From Actinomycetota bacterium (GTDB lineage Bacteria > Actinomycetota > Actinomycetes > Actinomycetales > Microbacteriaceae): 16,911 nucleotides of DNA. This document shows, one piece after another, positions 15,300 through 16,911 of this stretch. The position numbers were made by a program, and so were the translations under genes. Each line of letters begins with the position of its first letter. Position 1 is the stretch's first letter. The notes beneath the pieces are model-generated. The model saw only the letters and a program-made list of their open reading frames with translations. It was not told the origin of the DNA and made no database searches. The DNA is taken from positions 1 to 16,911 of the forward strand of contig WLGA01000009.1 of the NCBI GenBank assembly GCA_009703445.1, given 5' to 3'.

Positions 15300-15305
15300 A
15301 GCCTA
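15300..15305 (-). promoter_or_regulatory. Putative leaderless -10 element of dapA
   Basis: The minus strand reads TAGGCT-TAGACC-ATG. No Shine-Dalgarno exists between this element and the start. The hexamer is the mirror image of the sulP copy 13 bases away and is identical to the dapF element. Confidence 0.5.
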
Positions 15306-15318
15306 TCGGTTGGGTCGC

Positions 15319-15324
15319 TAGGCT
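15319..15324 (+). promoter_or_regulatory. Putative leaderless -10 element of sulP
   Basis: The plus strand reads TAGGCT-GGCGAT-GTG. The six-base distance to the start and the lack of a Shine-Dalgarno match dapA and dapF. Together with the dapA copy it forms AGCCTA-N13-TAGGCT, so it could alternatively be one half of a protein-binding inverted repeat. Confidence 0.45.
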
Positions 15325-15330
15325 GGCGAT

Positions 15331-16530
15331 GTGAACCTACTGCCGACGAAGGCTGACTTGGATGATGCGCTGGCCGCACCTCTCAAGAACTTAGTCTCAG
15401 GCATCACCGTTGCAATCGTCGCCCTCCCCCTAGCGCTCGCTTTCGGGCTCGCCTCCGGAATGGGGGCCGAAGCAGGAATTACAACCGCAATCATCGCCGG
15501 AGCGCTAGCTGCCATCTTCGGCGGAAGTCGACTTCAGGTTTCTGGCCCAACCGGTGCGATGACCGTTGTGCTGGTGCCGATTTTCAAGGATTTCGGTGCT
15601 TCCGGAGTTCTGTTTGTCGGCCTAATATCGGGTGCTTTATTGGTTGCGATTGCTCTTCTCAAGGTGGGCGAACACGTTCACCGCTTGCCTACCTCTCTGA
15701 TTGAAGGCTTCACAGCGGGCATTGCCGTAATCATCACCATTCAGCAGTTTCCATACCTGGATGGCTGGCTTCAAGCAGTGTTTGGCCTATCCGTCACGGC
15801 CGCGATATTGCTAGGCCAAAAGCTTTGGCCGCGCCTGCCGTTTGCGTTCATCCTGGTGGTCTTGGCGACCATTCTGGCCGATTTGACCGAGATGAAGCTG
15901 GCCAGAATCGGCGAATTGCCATCGACAATTGGAACCTGGAACCTTGATTTCTTGAGCCAGGGCGATTGGTTGCAGCTGATTCCGTCGGCCCTCGCGGTCA
16001 CCATCCTGGCCGCCCTAGAAAGCCTGCTGTCAGCCAAGGTTGCTGACCGGATGCGTGGTGGCGGCGAGCACCACGACGCAAACAAGGAGCTATTTGGGCA
16101 AGGCATCGCGAACCTGGTTGTGCCATTCTTCGGCGGTGTGCCGGCAACGGCAGCGCTAGCCCGAACAGCGGTAAATGTTCGTGCCGGCGCAACGGCCAAG
16201 TCATCGGCGCTGATCCACTCGGTGGTGCTGGCAGGCGTGGTGCTGTTTGCCGCTCCCCTAGTCGCAAAGATTCCGTTGGCGGCGCTGGCCGGCGTCTTAT
16301 TGGCCACCACGGCGCACATGGTGAAACCCCGTGAACTCTGGCACATCGCACGCATCAGTTGGTTGGATGCGATTGTTATGGTCGCAACCTTTGTCGCCAC
16401 AGTCGCACTGAATCTTATTTCAGGTGTGATTGTTGGCTTGATCTTGGCGCTGACCCTGAGAAAAACGAAACTGGGCAGGATCTCGCGAACCTACCCAGTT
16501 GTCGATGAAGCCGAAACGCTCGGCGACTAA
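15331..16530 (+). CDS. SulP-family anion transporter lacking a STAS domain
   Basis: This is a membrane transporter of the SulP/SLC26 family, whose members move sulfate, bicarbonate or other anions. The 399-residue protein has the hydrophobic core: TITVAIVALPLALAFGLASG-like first segments (about 22-45), the hallmark VSGPTGAM (70-77), ALESLLSAKVADRM (228-241), NKELFGQGIANLVVPFFGGVPATAALART (251-279), and late segments ending near 375. It stops about 24 residues after the last membrane span, so the cytoplasmic STAS domain of most SulP proteins is absent. The stop is clean and thyX follows after five bases, so there is no sign of a broken gene. The GTG at 15331 is the only reasonable start and sits six bases after TAGGCT. 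The substrate cannot be told from sequence. Confidence 0.9.
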   Translation: MNLLPTKADLDDALAAPLKNLVSGITVAIVALPLALAFGLASGMGAEAGITTAIIAGALAAIFGGSRLQVSGPTGAMTVVLVPIFKDFGASGVLFVGLISGALLVAIALLKVGEHVHRLPTSLIEGFTAGIAVIITIQQFPYLDGWLQAVFGLSVTAAILLGQKLWPRLPFAFILVVLATILADLTEMKLARIGELPSTIGTWNLDFLSQGDWLQLIPSALAVTILAALESLLSAKVADRMRGGGEHHDANKELFGQGIANLVVPFFGGVPATAALARTAVNVRAGATAKSSALIHSVVLAGVVLFAAPLVAKIPLAALAGVLLATTAHMVKPRELWHIARISWLDAIVMVATFVATVALNLISGVIVGLILALTLRKTKLGRISRTYPVVDEAETLGD

Positions 16531-16535
16531 AACCC

Positions 16536-16911
16536 TTACGGTGCTACGCGGCCGTTCTTGTTGAACGCCTCGTAGGTATAAGGCATTAGCTCGGCCCAGA
16601 AATCTTCCATCTTCTCGGCACACATTTCGATTTCGCGCTGAGGGAATGATGGGAAGTGAGTTCCTTCGCGCGAAGTGCGCAGGCTCAGGAAGTTCATCAG
16701 GGCACGTGAGTTCATGGTCACGTACATGCTCGAGTAGATGTTTAGCGGCAGAACGATGCGTGCAACCTCTCGAGCGACACCCGCTTCAAGCATGCGCTGG
16801 TATGACTCGTAGGCCTGCTTTGACGACGTGCGCGACTCCTGCTCAACCAAAGCGATCTGCTCGGCTGAACCTGGCAAAAACTCGTAGGCTCCGGTCTTGC
16901 CAACCTGAATA
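16536..16911 (-). CDS. thyX: Flavin-dependent thymidylate synthase ThyX (5' end outside window)
   Basis: ThyX methylates dUMP to dTMP using FAD, NADPH and methylenetetrahydrofolate. The frame is open to the right edge, so only about the C-terminal 125 residues are seen. An internal ATG at 16877 is not the start, because upstream codons (KTGAYEFLPGSAEQ) continue family sequence. Visible ThyX features are AREVARIVLPLNIYSSMYVTMNSRALMNFLSLR, which carries the conserved Arg and Asn residues near the dUMP site, then PQREIEMCAEKM and a GRVAP end. The RHRxxS signature lies further upstream, outside the window. It converges on sulP with a five-base gap. ThyX next to dapA is the usual actinobacterial order. 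Confidence 0.92.
   Translation of the reverse strand, partial: IQVGKTGAYEFLPGSAEQIALVEQESRTSSKQAYESYQRMLEAGVAREVARIVLPLNIYSSMYVTMNSRALMNFLSLRTSREGTHFPSFPQREIEMCAEKMEDFWAELMPYTYEAFNKNGRVAP

Noticed and set aside
15771..16400. 209-codon open frame antisense to sulP
   Set aside because: It is a long shadow frame of a GC-rich membrane gene: no family resemblance, no start signal, Ala/Thr/Arg-rich mirror of hydrophobic codons.
1..16911. Mobile element, prophage, defence island, CRISPR or tRNA gene
   Set aside because: Every stretch is accounted for by conserved core genes in the usual actinobacterial order. No direct-repeat arrays, transposase or integrase motifs, or cloverleaf-like sequences were seen.

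Overview
The window looks like ordinary core chromosome from an actinobacterium, most likely a streamlined, moderate-GC member of the Microbacteriaceae (the freshwater Rhodoluna/Aquiluna type is a guess from GC, compactness and gene content). The support is gene order. lexA, hflX, dapF, miaA, miaB, recX, recA, a DUF3046 gene, clgR, pgsA, ftsK, rnj, dapA and thyX follow each other as they do, with more insertions, in Mycobacterium tuberculosis between Rv2720 and Rv2754c. I see no mobile element, CRISPR array, tRNA or rRNA gene, and no gene-free stretch over 300 bases. The largest gap is the 175-base recA promoter region.

Layout: (1) 1-2171: lexA (5' end outside the window) converges on hflX, and a 17-base palindrome spans both stop codons. 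(2) 2215-2826: a methyltransferase gene diverges from hflX and converges on dapF. (3) 2836-8610, all minus strand: clgR, DUF3046, recA, recX, miaB, miaA, dapF, tightly packed. recA has its own promoter region carrying a LexA box and a site fitting the LexA-independent RecA-NDp/PafBC promoter. (4) 8723-15293, all minus strand: dapA, rnj, ftsK, pgsA, cinA, with overlapping starts and stops from ftsK to cinA. (5) 15331-16911: a SulP-type anion transporter without a STAS domain, divergent from dapA and converging on thyX, whose 5' end lies outside the window.

Functions: the SOS pair lexA/recA with the RecA modulator recX; tRNA A37 hypermodification (miaA then miaB); two diaminopimelate/lysine enzymes (dapA, dapF); RNA decay (rnj); division and chromosome segregation (ftsK); phospholipid synthesis (pgsA); NAD salvage (cinA/pncC); proteolysis control (clgR); thymidylate synthesis (thyX); and a ribosome-associated GTPase (hflX).

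The most interesting signal is in the start regions, not in a new gene. Several genes lack a Shine-Dalgarno sequence and instead carry TAnnnT exactly six bases before the start codon: dapA, sulP and dapF (all TAGGCT) and ftsK (TAGTTT). This is the leaderless-promoter architecture known from actinobacteria. dapA and dapF share almost the same 15 bases there, and the dapA and sulP copies mirror each other. I found no clearly undescribed system.
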